Positions 1 to 8,181 of a stretch of DNA of 64,000 bases are shown here, one piece after another. A program made the translations under genes and the position numbers. The first letter of the stretch is position 1. Each line of letters begins with the position of its first letter. The notes below the pieces were generated by a model. That model was not told the DNA's origin, did no database searches, and saw only the letters and a program-made list of their open reading frames with translations. The stretch comes from Hyphomicrobiales bacterium (lineage in GTDB: Bacteria > Pseudomonadota > Alphaproteobacteria > Rhizobiales > Rhizobiaceae): assembly GCA_017305935.1 (NCBI GenBank), contig JAFKJU010000010.1, positions 124,001-188,000 of the forward strand. Direction: 5' to 3'.

Positions 1-15
1 TCCTTCAAATACTTG

Positions 16-36
16 AAAATTCTTCTCAAGAATTTT
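16..36. promoter_or_regulatory. Perfect inverted repeat upstream of the TonB receptor gene
   Basis: Two 9-bp arms, AAAATTCTT and AAGAATTTT, are separated by CTC, about 105 bp before the chosen start of the siderophore receptor gene. A perfect AT-rich palindrome upstream of an iron-uptake gene is compatible with an operator, but it does not match the Irr box or the iron-response box of RirA well enough to name the regulator. A small hairpin in the leader is the alternative. Confidence 0.4.
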
Positions 37-141
37 GCATTTTCCGGTTCAGTGCCGGCGGTCTTCATCCGTGAAGCAGTCAGAAAGGCTTCGGGAAACC
101 AGTTCCCGGGCCTTGTGACGTGTAGCGAGAGGATCATCGGA

Positions 142-2520
142 ATGAGACGGATCGGGGTATGCGGCGTGGTCTACGGGCTGGTCGCCGGCTTGCTGGCATC
201 GACGGCATCAGGCTTTGCCGGCGTGGCCATGGCGCAGGAACAGGGACGGCAATTCAGCTTCAACATCGCCGCCAAACCCGTGACCCAGGCTGTCAACGAT
301 ATCGGCCGCATCACCGGCCTTTCCGTCGTCTTCCGTGAAAACCGCGCCATGCCGGCCACCGGCAAGCCGGTGCGCGGCGCGATGACGGCGCAGGGCGCGC
401 TCGACACGCTGCTGTCCGGCACCGGCCTGACCTATCGCTTCAGCAATGCCACGACCGTGCAGATCTACGATCCGGCAACCGGCGCGGCCAGTAACAACGC
501 CGCCAATGCCGACGGCTCGACGGTTCTAAAACCCATCGTCGTGCAGGGCGACACCAAGGGCGCCAACAGCTTCGTCGCCACCAATGCCACGGGCGCGACC
601 AAGGGCGACGTGCCGCTGATCGAGGTGCCGCAATCCGTCACCGTCATCGGCCGCAAGCAGATGGAGGCGCAGAACGCCCAGAGCGTCACCGAAGTGCTGC
701 GCTACGTTCCCGGCGTCACCATCGAGACCTACGGCCCGGACCCGAAGGGCTATGACTGGATCCTGATGCGCGGCTTCAATGCCCAGAGCACCAGTTCCTA
801 TCTCGACGGCTTGCGCCAGGTCTCCAGCAGCTACAGCTTCTTCCGCACCGATCCCTACCAGCTCGATTCCGTCGAAGTGCTGCGCGGCCCCTCCTCCGCG
901 CTGTACGGCCAGAGCGATGCCGGCGGCCTGGTCAACAAGACCTCGAAGAAGCCGACTGAGGAAAATATCCGCCAGGTCGAACTGGAGCTCGGCAGCAACC
1001 AGCGTAAGCAGGCCGCTTTCGACATCAGCGGCCCGGTCAACGAGAACAAGAGCGTGCTCTACCGCGTCGTAGGCGTCGCCCGCGATGCCAATACGCAGTT
1101 CAGCTATTCGGACGGTTCCGACATCGAGGACAACCGCCTGATGATCGCGCCCTCCGTCACCTTCAAGCGCGACGAGGACACCAGTCTGACCGTCTCGGCG
1201 CAGGCGCTGAAGGATACGAGCGGCGGCACCATCATGCTGTTCACACCGACCGGCATCCTGCTCGGCGATCCCTCCTTCAACCGCTCGATCCAGAAGCAGC
1301 AGACCATCGGCTACGAATTCGAGCATCGCTTCAACGACAATTGGGGCGTGCGCCAGAACCTGCGCTATGGCCACACCAATTTCCTGCTCGACAACATCTT
1401 CCTGTCCGGCGTCGGCGCCAACGGGCTGAACCGCTTCACCCGCCGCTTCGACGAAAGCTTCGACAGCTTCGCCGTCGACAACCAGCTGCATGGCGAATTC
1501 GATACCGGCGCGCTGGCGCATGAGGCTTTGCTCGGCTTCGACTATAGCTGGTCGGATGCCGACGTGACGCGCTATACCGGCCCGGCCCCGTCGATCAATC
1601 CCTATGCGCCGGTCTATGGCGTCAGCATTCCCGAGCCGACCAACCAGTTCATCAATTACGGCGAGCGCTATACGCAGGCCGGCCTCTACGTGCAGGATCA
1701 GATCACGTTCGGCAATGGTTTCATCGCCACGCTCGGCGGCCGTTACGACTGGCTGACCCTCGACAACCACAACCGCCTGACCGGCCTCGACACCAACCTC
1801 GACATCGGCCACTTCTCCGGCCGCGCCGGCCTCAGCTATGTCAGCGACTACGGCGTCGCGCCCTATGTCAGCTATTCGGAATCCTTCGTGCCGAACAGCG
1901 GCGTCGATGCGAGCGGCAATACCTTCGATCCCTCGGTCGGCCGCCAGTGGGAAGTCGGCGTCAAGTATCAGCCGACCGGCTTCGACGGCCTGTTCACCAT
2001 CGCCTATTTCGACATCGCCAAGTCGAACGTGCTGAACTACCTGTCGAGCGGCTTTGCCGTCGCCACCGGCGAGGTCGCCTCGCGCGGGCTGGAGCTGGAA
2101 GGCAAGTTCAGCCTCGGTTCCGGCTGGGATTTCACCGGCTCCTATACCTATACCAATGCCGAAATCACCGAGGATGCGGCCATCGCCAATATCGGCAACC
2201 GCCCGATGCTGGTGCCGGAACACCAGGCCTCGGCATGGCTGAACTATACCTTCAAGGAAGGCGTTCTCGACGGCGTTTCGCTGGGTGCGGGCCTGCGTTA
2301 TGTCGGCGAAACCTATGGCAACAACACCAACACCATCCGGGTACCGGGCCGCACGCTGGTCGATCTCGGCGCCAGCTACCGGGTCAACGAACATGCCAAG
2401 GTGTCGGTCAACGCCACCAACATCTTCGACAAGAAATACTTTACCACCTGCGACTCCAGCTATTCCTGCTACGAGGGCGACCGCCGCACCGTCATCGGCC
2501 GGCTGACCGTCGATTTCTAA
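142..2520 (+). CDS. TonB-dependent siderophore receptor with STN domain
   Basis: Outer-membrane, TonB-energised importer of a ferric siderophore (FecA/FpvA type), 792 residues. The start at 142 was chosen over an upstream TTG because GAGAGG lies at a suitable distance and a signal peptide begins there, ending near AMA|QEQ. Domains in order: an STN secretin/TonB short N-terminal domain (about residues 37-105), a plug (about 150-260, with VPQSVTVIGR and VEVLRGPSSALYG), then a 22-strand barrel ending in the aromatic terminus LTVDF. The STN domain is known from receptors that signal through FecR/FecI-type anti-sigma and sigma pairs, but none is visible here. It is the first gene of an operon with a binding protein (3-bp gap) and a permease. 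The siderophore cannot be told from sequence. Confidence 0.93.
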   Translation: MRRIGVCGVVYGLVAGLLASTASGFAGVAMAQEQGRQFSFNIAAKPVTQAVNDIGRITGLSVVFRENRAMPATGKPVRGAMTAQGALDTLLSGTGLTYRFSNATTVQIYDPATGAASNNAANADGSTVLKPIVVQGDTKGANSFVATNATGATKGDVPLIEVPQSVTVIGRKQMEAQNAQSVTEVLRYVPGVTIETYGPDPKGYDWILMRGFNAQSTSSYLDGLRQVSSSYSFFRTDPYQLDSVEVLRGPSSALYGQSDAGGLVNKTSKKPTEENIRQVELELGSNQRKQAAFDISGPVNENKSVLYRVVGVARDANTQFSYSDGSDIEDNRLMIAPSVTFKRDEDTSLTVSAQALKDTSGGTIMLFTPTGILLGDPSFNRSIQKQQTIGYEFEHRFNDNWGVRQNLRYGHTNFLLDNIFLSGVGANGLNRFTRRFDESFDSFAVDNQLHGEFDTGALAHEALLGFDYSWSDADVTRYTGPAPSINPYAPVYGVSIPEPTNQFINYGERYTQAGLYVQDQITFGNGFIATLGGRYDWLTLDNHNRLTGLDTNLDIGHFSGRAGLSYVSDYGVAPYVSYSESFVPNSGVDASGNTFDPSVGRQWEVGVKYQPTGFDGLFTIAYFDIAKSNVLNYLSSGFAVATGEVASRGLELEGKFSLGSGWDFTGSYTYTNAEITEDAAIANIGNRPMLVPEHQASAWLNYTFKEGVLDGVSLGAGLRYVGETYGNNTNTIRVPGRTLVDLGASYRVNEHAKVSVNATNIFDKKYFTTCDSSYSCYEGDRRTVIGRLTVDF

Positions 2521-2523
2521 GGG

Positions 2524-3402
2524 ATGACGCTGGACAGACGTCATTTTCTGGCCTGCGGCCTCGCCGCTTTCGCCTCCTGTGCCCCGCTGCGGGCGCAGGA
2601 GCGAAAACGTATTGCAGCCGTCGACTGGGCGGCGGCGGAATCGCTGCAGGCACTTGGGCTGCCGCCGATGGCGGTCTCCGATACACGCTATTTCAACCTG
2701 CGCATGCCGCGCGCTTTGCCGGCACAAACGCAGGACATCGGCCCCTTCTGGGAAATCAACCTGGAACTGCTCGACCGGCTCAGGCCCGAGGTGATCTTCG
2801 TCGGCGCGCCCAGCCTGTTCATGACGCCGCGGCTTGCCGAGATCGCCCCGGTGGAAACCGTGGCCGAGGTGACCGGCGAACACTCTTACGAGCGCGCCGC
2901 CGCCATCCTGCGCCAATGCGCCCATGCCGCCGCGGTAGCGGACAGCGCCGCCGATGCCGTGCTCGCCGATATCGAACGCCGCATGGCCCAGCTTGCCGCG
3001 CGCGTGAACCGTGACCGGCCGGTCTGCGTGCTGCTGCCCGATCAGGGCGGCCGCCGCGCCATGATCTACGGCCGCAACAGCGTGCCGGATGCGGTGCTGA
3101 CCCGCCTCGGCCTCACCAATGCCTGGCAGGGGCCAACCAATGCCAGCGGCTTCTTCCAGACCGGCCTCGATGCGCTGATGGCGCTGGAAGATGCCGTCTT
3201 CGTACAGATCGAAATCCCGACGCTGAGTCTCCAGACCGAGAAGGCGCTCTCCGAAAGCGCGCTCTGGCATCGCCTGCCGCCGGTGCGGAAAAAGCGCGTG
3301 GTACGCATCGGCCAGTTCTATCCCTTCGGCGGCTGCCTGACGACATTGCATCTGGCCGAAACCCTGACCGCCGCCCTCGCCAAGCCCGGATCGACGCCAT
3401 GA
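2524..3402 (+). CDS. FhuD-like iron-siderophore ABC substrate-binding protein
   Basis: Periplasmic binding protein of a siderophore ABC importer, 292 residues. The N-terminus has a twin-arginine-like start (DRRHFLACGLAAFASC) followed by a hydrophobic stretch. The Cys could be a lipobox or simply part of a Tat signal. The body matches the helical-backbone (TroA/FhuD) fold family, with LDRLRPEVIFVGAPS and a C-terminal GGCLTTLHLAETL. It begins 3 bp after the receptor stop and overlaps the permease gene by 4 bp (ATGA), so translation is probably coupled. Hydroxamate siderophores are the usual ligands of FhuD relatives, but the ligand here is inferred only. Confidence 0.85.
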   Translation: MTLDRRHFLACGLAAFASCAPLRAQERKRIAAVDWAAAESLQALGLPPMAVSDTRYFNLRMPRALPAQTQDIGPFWEINLELLDRLRPEVIFVGAPSLFMTPRLAEIAPVETVAEVTGEHSYERAAAILRQCAHAAAVADSAADAVLADIERRMAQLAARVNRDRPVCVLLPDQGGRRAMIYGRNSVPDAVLTRLGLTNAWQGPTNASGFFQTGLDALMALEDAVFVQIEIPTLSLQTEKALSESALWHRLPPVRKKRVVRIGQFYPFGGCLTTLHLAETLTAALAKPGSTP

Positions 3403-5354
3403 CGACCGTCCTCGCCGCCGCACCGCGCCCGCTTGCCGGGACGGTCTGGACCATCCTGCTCGGCCTTGCTGCCACAATCCTCTCTCTTCAGGGGCTGGCC
3501 GGTCGGCCGGATCCGGCCGTGCTGTTCTACAGCCTGCTGCCGCGCATCGTCGCGGCGCTGGTCGCCGGCTTTGCGCTGGGGCTCAGCGGTGCGGTGTTCC
3601 AGCGCGCCTTTTCCAATCCGTTGGCCGAGCCCGGCCTGCTCGGCATTTCCGGCGGGGTAATGCTGGCGCTGGCGGCAAGCCTGATTTTCGCGCCTGCCCT
3701 GTGGACGCATGGCTATCAACTGGTGGCGCTCGGCGGCGCGGGGCTGGCGCTGGCGGTGGTACTGGCTGTCGCCTGGGGGCCGCGCCTGTCCTCGCCGGTG
3801 CTGGTGCTCGCTGGCGTCATGGCCAATCTCTATTGCGCCGCGGCTTACGCGGTCCTCGTCCTCTTCAACCATGATTTTCTCGTCAACCTGCTCGCCTGGC
3901 AGGCGGGCTCGCTGCAACAGAGCGGCTGGGCGCCCAGCCTGCGCCTGATCGCGGAAGTCACGGCCGCCACCGCGATCCTGCTGCTGCTCGAACGGCCCTT
4001 GCGGCTGCTGTCGCTCGGCGATGGCGGCGCGGCGAGCCTCGGGCTTTCCGTGCGGCGCATCAAGCTGATGCTGCTGGTCGCGGCCTCGGTTCTCGCCGCC
4101 GTGGTGACGGCGGAATTCGGCCAGATCGGCTTCATCGGCCTCGCGGCGCCTGCGCTCGCCCGCTCCCTCTGGCGCCAAGCCCAGCCGGGCCTGCTGCGCG
4201 CCGCCATCACCGGCGCCCTGCTGCTGCTGTTCACCGACCAGCTCATGCGGCTGCTATCGCTGGTGGCCGGCGACCTGCCGGTCGGCGCGGCGGCGGGCCT
4301 GCTGACCGGGCCGCTGCTCATCGTCCTCGCCCGGCGCAACCGCAGCCAGAGCGAGGCCGCGCCGACACCCTCGCCAAGCCTGTCACCCGGCCGACAGGCC
4401 CGGGGGCCGGTGCTTATCGCAGCACTTGCCCTTGCCCTGATCGCCGTCTTTCTGTTCGGCCTGTTTTACGGGCGCGGGCCGGAGGGTTTCGGGTTTGCCA
4501 CCGCCGCCGATCTCGATATCGCCCTGAAATGGCGGCTGCCGCCGCTGCTTGGCGCCAGCGGTGCCGGCTTCTGCCTGGCGCTGGCCGGGCTGATCCTGCA
4601 GCGGCTGCTGCGCAATCCGCTGGCCAGCCCCGATGTGCTCGGCGTCAGCCATGGCGCCGGCTTTGCCATGGCGCTCGCCTTTCTGGTCCTGCCGGATAGC
4701 GGGCTTGGGGCAAAGCTTGTCATCACCACCTTCGGGGCCGGCGCGGCGCTGCTTTTGGTCGCCGGTTTCGGGCGGCGGCTGCAATTTGAGCCGACGCGCA
4801 TGCTGCTGATCGGCACCGGCCTCGGCAGTACCGCCAATGCGCTGCTGGTGCTGGCGTTGGCCAGCGGCGGCCAGCGCGGCGCGGCGCTGCTCGGCTGGTT
4901 TTCGGGGATCACCGGCGGCATCGACCTCGCCTCGGCGCTCGCGGCCTGCACGGTCGGTGGCCTCTGCCTGATCGCTACCTTGTTCTATGCCCGGCCCATC
5001 GACCTGATCGCGCTCGGCAATCCGGCCGCCTCAAGTCTCGGCGTGCCGATCGGGCGCACGCGCCTCGCCGGCCTCGGCCTTGCGGCGCTGGCAACGGCAG
5101 CGGGCACCGTCGTCGTCGGTCCCATGAGTTTCATCGGGTTGATGGTGCCGCATTTCACCCTGCTGCTCGGATTCCGCAAGACGGCATCCGCCGCCATAGC
5201 CGGCGGCCTGATCGGCGCGCTGATGATGGCGGCATCGGAATGGCTGGGGCGGGTGCTCGCCTGGCCCTGGCCGCTCTCGCCCGGTCTGATCGCCGCCCTC
5301 ATCGGCGGCCCCTGGTTCCTGTGGCAATTGCGGCGCGGCGGGCGCGAATTTTAA
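3399..5354 (+). CDS. fhuB: FhuB-like fused iron-siderophore ABC permease
   Basis: Inner-membrane permease of the FecCD family, 651 residues, about twice the usual length because two homologous halves are fused as in FhuB. Each half carries the same landmarks: FQRAFSNPLAEPGLLG and LQRLLRNPLASPDVLG in the ATPase-contact region, then GQIGFIGLAAPALAR and GPMSFIGLMVPHF near each C-terminus. About 18-20 hydrophobic segments are expected. It overlaps the binding-protein gene by 4 bp. No ATPase gene (fhuC) follows: the next gene is convergent and overlaps by 4 bp, so the ATPase must lie upstream of the window or elsewhere. Confidence 0.9.
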   Translation: MTTVLAAAPRPLAGTVWTILLGLAATILSLQGLAGRPDPAVLFYSLLPRIVAALVAGFALGLSGAVFQRAFSNPLAEPGLLGISGGVMLALAASLIFAPALWTHGYQLVALGGAGLALAVVLAVAWGPRLSSPVLVLAGVMANLYCAAAYAVLVLFNHDFLVNLLAWQAGSLQQSGWAPSLRLIAEVTAATAILLLLERPLRLLSLGDGGAASLGLSVRRIKLMLLVAASVLAAVVTAEFGQIGFIGLAAPALARSLWRQAQPGLLRAAITGALLLLFTDQLMRLLSLVAGDLPVGAAAGLLTGPLLIVLARRNRSQSEAAPTPSPSLSPGRQARGPVLIAALALALIAVFLFGLFYGRGPEGFGFATAADLDIALKWRLPPLLGASGAGFCLALAGLILQRLLRNPLASPDVLGVSHGAGFAMALAFLVLPDSGLGAKLVITTFGAGAALLLVAGFGRRLQFEPTRMLLIGTGLGSTANALLVLALASGGQRGAALLGWFSGITGGIDLASALAACTVGGLCLIATLFYARPIDLIALGNPAASSLGVPIGRTRLAGLGLAALATAAGTVVVGPMSFIGLMVPHFTLLLGFRKTASAAIAGGLIGALMMAASEWLGRVLAWPWPLSPGLIAALIGGPWFLWQLRRGGREF

Positions 5355-6538
5355 ACGACGCGGCCGTTTTCGGCGACGAGACGGCCGGCCTTGAAAACCT
5401 TGCGTTTACGCGGCACGGAAACGACGGCCTCGGGAATATGCGCCGCCTCCAGCGTCACAAAATCGGCCTTGGCGCCGACCGCGAGGCCATAACCTTCGAG
5501 ACGCAGGGCTTTCGCGCCGGCAAAGGTCACCATGTCGAAGGCGGCGGACAGTTCGTCATCCGTATAGAAGCCGGAGCGATAGCCGATGACTTCGGCGCGG
5601 CGCAGCATGTCGCCATCGCCATAGGGCCACCAAGAATCGCGGATATTGTCGCTGCCGGCGAAGACATTGACGCCCTCGGCGCGCAGCAGCGCCACTGGCG
5701 GGAAGGCGTGGTCGCCCGGCGCATTGGTCATGATCGACACGCCGCTTTCGGCAATCAGCGCCCCGACCTTCTTCGCCGCATCCGGCCCAAGATCGCCAAG
5801 CCCATAGGCATGGCTGACGGTCACGCGGCCCTGCATGCCGAGCGCCGTGGTTCGCGCGCAGATCTCCTCGATGGTGAAGACGCCGAGCGTGCCGAAATCA
5901 TGCAGGTGGATATCGATATCGACGCCATGCTTTTCGGCGACGCCGAAGACGACGCTCAGATGCGCCTGCGGATCGCGGTCGAAACTGGCCGGGTCGAGGC
6001 CGCCGACCGCATCCGCCCCGAGGCCGATGGCGGCATCCAGCAGTTCCGCCGTGCCGGGGCTTTTCAGGATGCCGTTCTGCGGGAAGGCGACAAGCTGGAT
6101 ATCGATGCGGTCGCGATAATCCTCGCGGACTTTCAGAATGGTTTCCAGCGAACGCAGCCCGACCGAACCGTCGACCATCACATGGCTGCGCATCTGCAGG
6201 GAGCCGTTGGCGATGCAGAGATCGAGCTGGTTGCGGGCGCGCTCATCCATCGGCGCGGCGGCGGCCATGTTCTTGGCCTGAAAGGCCACGCGCTCATGCA
6301 CGTTGAAACCGTTGGTGCAGGGCTTGTGCGGGATCCAGCGGTCGCCGTAAAAGCTGGTGTCGAGATGGATATGGCCCTCGACAAAAGCGGGAACGACGAG
6401 CGCGCCGCCGAGATCCACCGTTTCGGCCGCCGCCGGTCCGGAACCGGACGGCGAAATCGCGGCAATGCGCCCGTCCTTGACGGCGATGTCACGGAGCGAT
6501 CCGTCACTGAGCCGCGCACCTGTAAAAAGCCTGTCCAT
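5351..6538 (-). CDS. Amidohydrolase, cytosine-deaminase-like
   Basis: Metal-dependent hydrolase of the amidohydrolase superfamily, CodA-like branch, 395 residues, probably cytosolic. Visible metal and catalytic positions: HIHLD (HxH motif, about residues 57-61), HVMVD, HLHDFG, VSHAYG and the late Asp in AGSDNIRDSWWPYG, all in the order seen in cytosine/isocytosine/creatinine deaminases. The ATG at 6538 was chosen over a GTG three bases further upstream because GGTGA lies 6 bases before it. It is convergent with the FhuB-like gene (4-bp overlap) and stands alone. The exact substrate (a pyrimidine, an N-heterocycle or another amide) is not decidable. A palindromic site lies just upstream. Confidence 0.82.
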   Translation of the reverse strand: MDRLFTGARLSDGSLRDIAVKDGRIAAISPSGSGPAAAETVDLGGALVVPAFVEGHIHLDTSFYGDRWIPHKPCTNGFNVHERVAFQAKNMAAAAPMDERARNQLDLCIANGSLQMRSHVMVDGSVGLRSLETILKVREDYRDRIDIQLVAFPQNGILKSPGTAELLDAAIGLGADAVGGLDPASFDRDPQAHLSVVFGVAEKHGVDIDIHLHDFGTLGVFTIEEICARTTALGMQGRVTVSHAYGLGDLGPDAAKKVGALIAESGVSIMTNAPGDHAFPPVALLRAEGVNVFAGSDNIRDSWWPYGDGDMLRRAEVIGYRSGFYTDDELSAAFDMVTFAGAKALRLEGYGLAVGAKADFVTLEAAHIPEAVVSVPRKRKVFKAGRLVAENGRVV

Positions 6539-6560
6539 CACGGGTCACCATAGCGTTGTC

Positions 6561-6594
6561 TTGTATGCACTATGATAAATCTATTGCATACGAA
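6561..6594 (-). promoter_or_regulatory. Inverted repeat, candidate GntR-type operator
   Basis: TTGTATGCA (6561-6569) and TGCATACGAA (6585-6594) form an imperfect inverted repeat 22-56 bp upstream of the amidohydrolase start, where its promoter should be. TNGTATNCA-like half sites are typical of GntR-family operators. No gntR gene is adjacent, so the regulator is unknown. Confidence 0.4.
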
Positions 6595-6716
6595 AATCAA
6601 TCTCGCGGCTAAACGGTTCGGCATCCACAAGGTGCAACCGGATCGAATTGACAGAAGTCATCGGCGGTAAAAGTGTGACCATATAACATTAACATGTCTA
6701 TTCGAGACAAGAATGC

Positions 6717-6746
6717 TTGACGCCGCCCTTCGCCGGGCATTATGTG
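6717..6746 (+). promoter_or_regulatory. Predicted promoter of the cobalamin riboswitch 1 transcript
   Basis: TTGACG (6717-6722) and TATGTG (6741-6746) are separated by 18 bp. A start about 6 bp downstream would fall on the first base of the riboswitch P1 stem (6752). That agreement is the main support. In the 6595-6716 stretch I see nothing else. Confidence 0.5.
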
Positions 6747-6751
6747 CGTGT

Positions 6752-6959
6752 CGACGGTTCCCCGACCATGAGGTGGAGGGGATTAATAGGGAACACGGTG
6801 CGGAAGACCCCAGGAGGGGCCAAGACCGTGGCTGCCCCCGCAACTGTGAGCGGATTGCCTTTCGTCCCCGGACATCGAAACGATGTCGTGCCACTGTGCC
6901 GCAAGGCGCGGGAAGGTAGACGAAAGGCAGATATCTGCGAGCCAGGAGACCTGCCGTCG
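6752..6959 (+). ncRNA. Cobalamin riboswitch 1
   Basis: All core landmarks of the cobalamin riboswitch are present in order: GATTAATAGGGAA with CACGGTGCGG, GCTGCCCCCGCAACTGTGAG, and the B12 box GAGCCAGGAGACCTGCC (6939-6955). The closing P1 stem is visible as CGACGG (6752-6757) pairing with CCGTCG (6954-6959). It lies 187 bp before the start of the ABC importer operon and should repress that operon when cobalamin is plentiful. Its downstream region holds a GGGC-hairpin near 6979-6994 and a short ORF, and differs from that of the two other riboswitches in the window. Confidence 0.95.
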
Positions 6960-7009
6960 CGCTTTGATCCAACGTTACGGGCGGGGATGCCCGGTACAGG
7001 AGCCACGCC

Positions 7010-7102
7010 ATGTCTACGCCTCATGCGAGGATATCCTCCTTTTCGCACCCGATTCCCGTCGTGTCTGCGTCGTTGACCGATCCGCGCCCGCTGCCGGCCT
7101 GA
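7010..7102 (+). CDS. Possible 30-residue leader ORF between riboswitch 1 and the importer operon
   Basis: A short open frame starts with ATG at 7010, preceded by CAGGAG at good spacing, and runs 30 codons to TGA. The peptide begins MSTPHARISSFSHPIP. A 12-base palindrome (GAGGATATCCTC, 7027-7038) followed by CTTTT lies inside it and might be part of the expression platform. Nothing in the peptide is recognised. It may be a translated leader whose start site is the real target of the riboswitch, or chance. Confidence 0.3.
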   Translation: MSTPHARISSFSHPIPVVSASLTDPRPLPA

Positions 7103-7146
7103 TCGCCGCCTCATCTCATCTCCGAACGAACCGAACGGAATCGTCC

Positions 7147-8181
7147 ATGACCCTTTCCCTTGCATCCACCTTGCGCGCGGGCTTCTGCGCCATCGCGCTC
7201 GCCGCCGGCGGCCTTGCCGGCCAGGCAGCCGCCGCCGAGACCAGCTATCCGCTGACGCTGACCAATTGCGGCCGGCAGGTGACATTCACCAAGGAGCCGA
7301 CCCGCACGGTCTCCATCGGCCAGAGCAGCACCGAGATTCTTTATCTGCTCGGCCTTTCCGACAAAGTGGTCGGCACCGCCGTCTGGCTTGGCCCGGTGCT
7401 GAAGGGTTATGAAGAGGTCAACGCCAAGATCGACCGCCTTGCCGACAACGATCCCAGCTTCGAAAGCGTCGTCGCCAAGAAGCCGGATCTGGTGACCGCC
7501 CAGTTCCAGTGGCATGTCGGCCCTGAAGGCGTGGTCGCCAAGCCCGGCCAGTTCGAAGAACTCGGCATTCCCGTCTACACCTCGCCCGCCGATTGCATCG
7601 GCAAGAACAATACCGGCGGCGGCGACGGCGTGCGCCATTCGGTGTTCACCATGGACCTGATCTACCAGGAAATCCGCGATCTCGCCGCCATCTTCAACGT
7701 GCAGGATCGCGGCGAAGCCGTCGTCGCCGATCTGAAGAAGCGCGAAGAGGCCGCCAAGGCAAAAATCGCTTCGGCCGATGGCAAGCTTTCAGCCGTCTTC
7801 TGGTTCTCCAGTGCGGAGCTGGACATCGATCCTTATGTCGCCGGCAAAAACGGGGCGCCCGGCTACATCATGTCGGCGCTCGGCATCCGCAACGTGATCG
7901 ACAGCGAGGAAGAATGGCCGACGGTCGGCTGGGAAACCATCGCCAAGGCCAACCCGACCATGATCGTCGCCGGCAAGATGGAGCGCCGCCGCTTCCCCGC
8001 CGATGACATCGCCGTCAAGCACACGTTCCTCGAGACCGACCCGGTCGCCAGCCTGATGCCTGCCGTCAAGGAGAAGCATGTCTTCGAGATGGACGCACAG
8101 GCGATGAACCCGACGATTCGCACGATCGAGGGCATCGAGGCGCTGGCGGATGCGGTTTCCGCCGCCGGCCTGGCGAAGTGA
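7147..8181 (+). CDS. FecB/BtuF-like ABC substrate-binding protein under riboswitch control
   Basis: Periplasmic ligand-binding protein of a metal-chelate ABC importer, 344 residues, with a clear signal peptide (cleavage near AAA|AET). The fold signature of helical-backbone metal-receptor proteins is seen: an early SIGQSSTEILYLLGLSDKVVG, then FESVVAKKPDLV, and a C-terminal TIRTIEGIEALADAV. The longer open frame to the left was rejected because the signal peptide starts at 7147. The cobalamin riboswitch in its leader suggests cobalamin or another corrinoid as ligand. It is longer than typical BtuF, so other metal chelates remain possible. Its stop overlaps the permease start (GTGA). Confidence 0.85.
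   Translation: MTLSLASTLRAGFCAIALAAGGLAGQAAAAETSYPLTLTNCGRQVTFTKEPTRTVSIGQSSTEILYLLGLSDKVVGTAVWLGPVLKGYEEVNAKIDRLADNDPSFESVVAKKPDLVTAQFQWHVGPEGVVAKPGQFEELGIPVYTSPADCIGKNNTGGGDGVRHSVFTMDLIYQEIRDLAAIFNVQDRGEAVVADLKKREEAAKAKIASADGKLSAVFWFSSAELDIDPYVAGKNGAPGYIMSALGIRNVIDSEEEWPTVGWETIAKANPTMIVAGKMERRRFPADDIAVKHTFLETDPVASLMPAVKEKHVFEMDAQAMNPTIRTIEGIEALADAVSAAGLAK

Noticed and set aside
13-141. Extended start (TTG at 13) for the TonB receptor
   Set aside because: The extension precedes a normal signal peptide at 142 with a good ribosome site, and it overlaps the palindrome at 16-36.
526-3477. 983-codon open frame on the minus strand opposite the TonB receptor and FhuD genes
   Set aside because: Shadow of high-GC coding DNA. 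Its product is repetitive Gly/Arg/Asp-rich sequence with no domain, while the plus strand encodes clear families.
6883-7146. N-terminal extension of the riboswitch-1 binding protein
   Set aside because: It would read through the B12 box and leader. The signal peptide starts at 7147.
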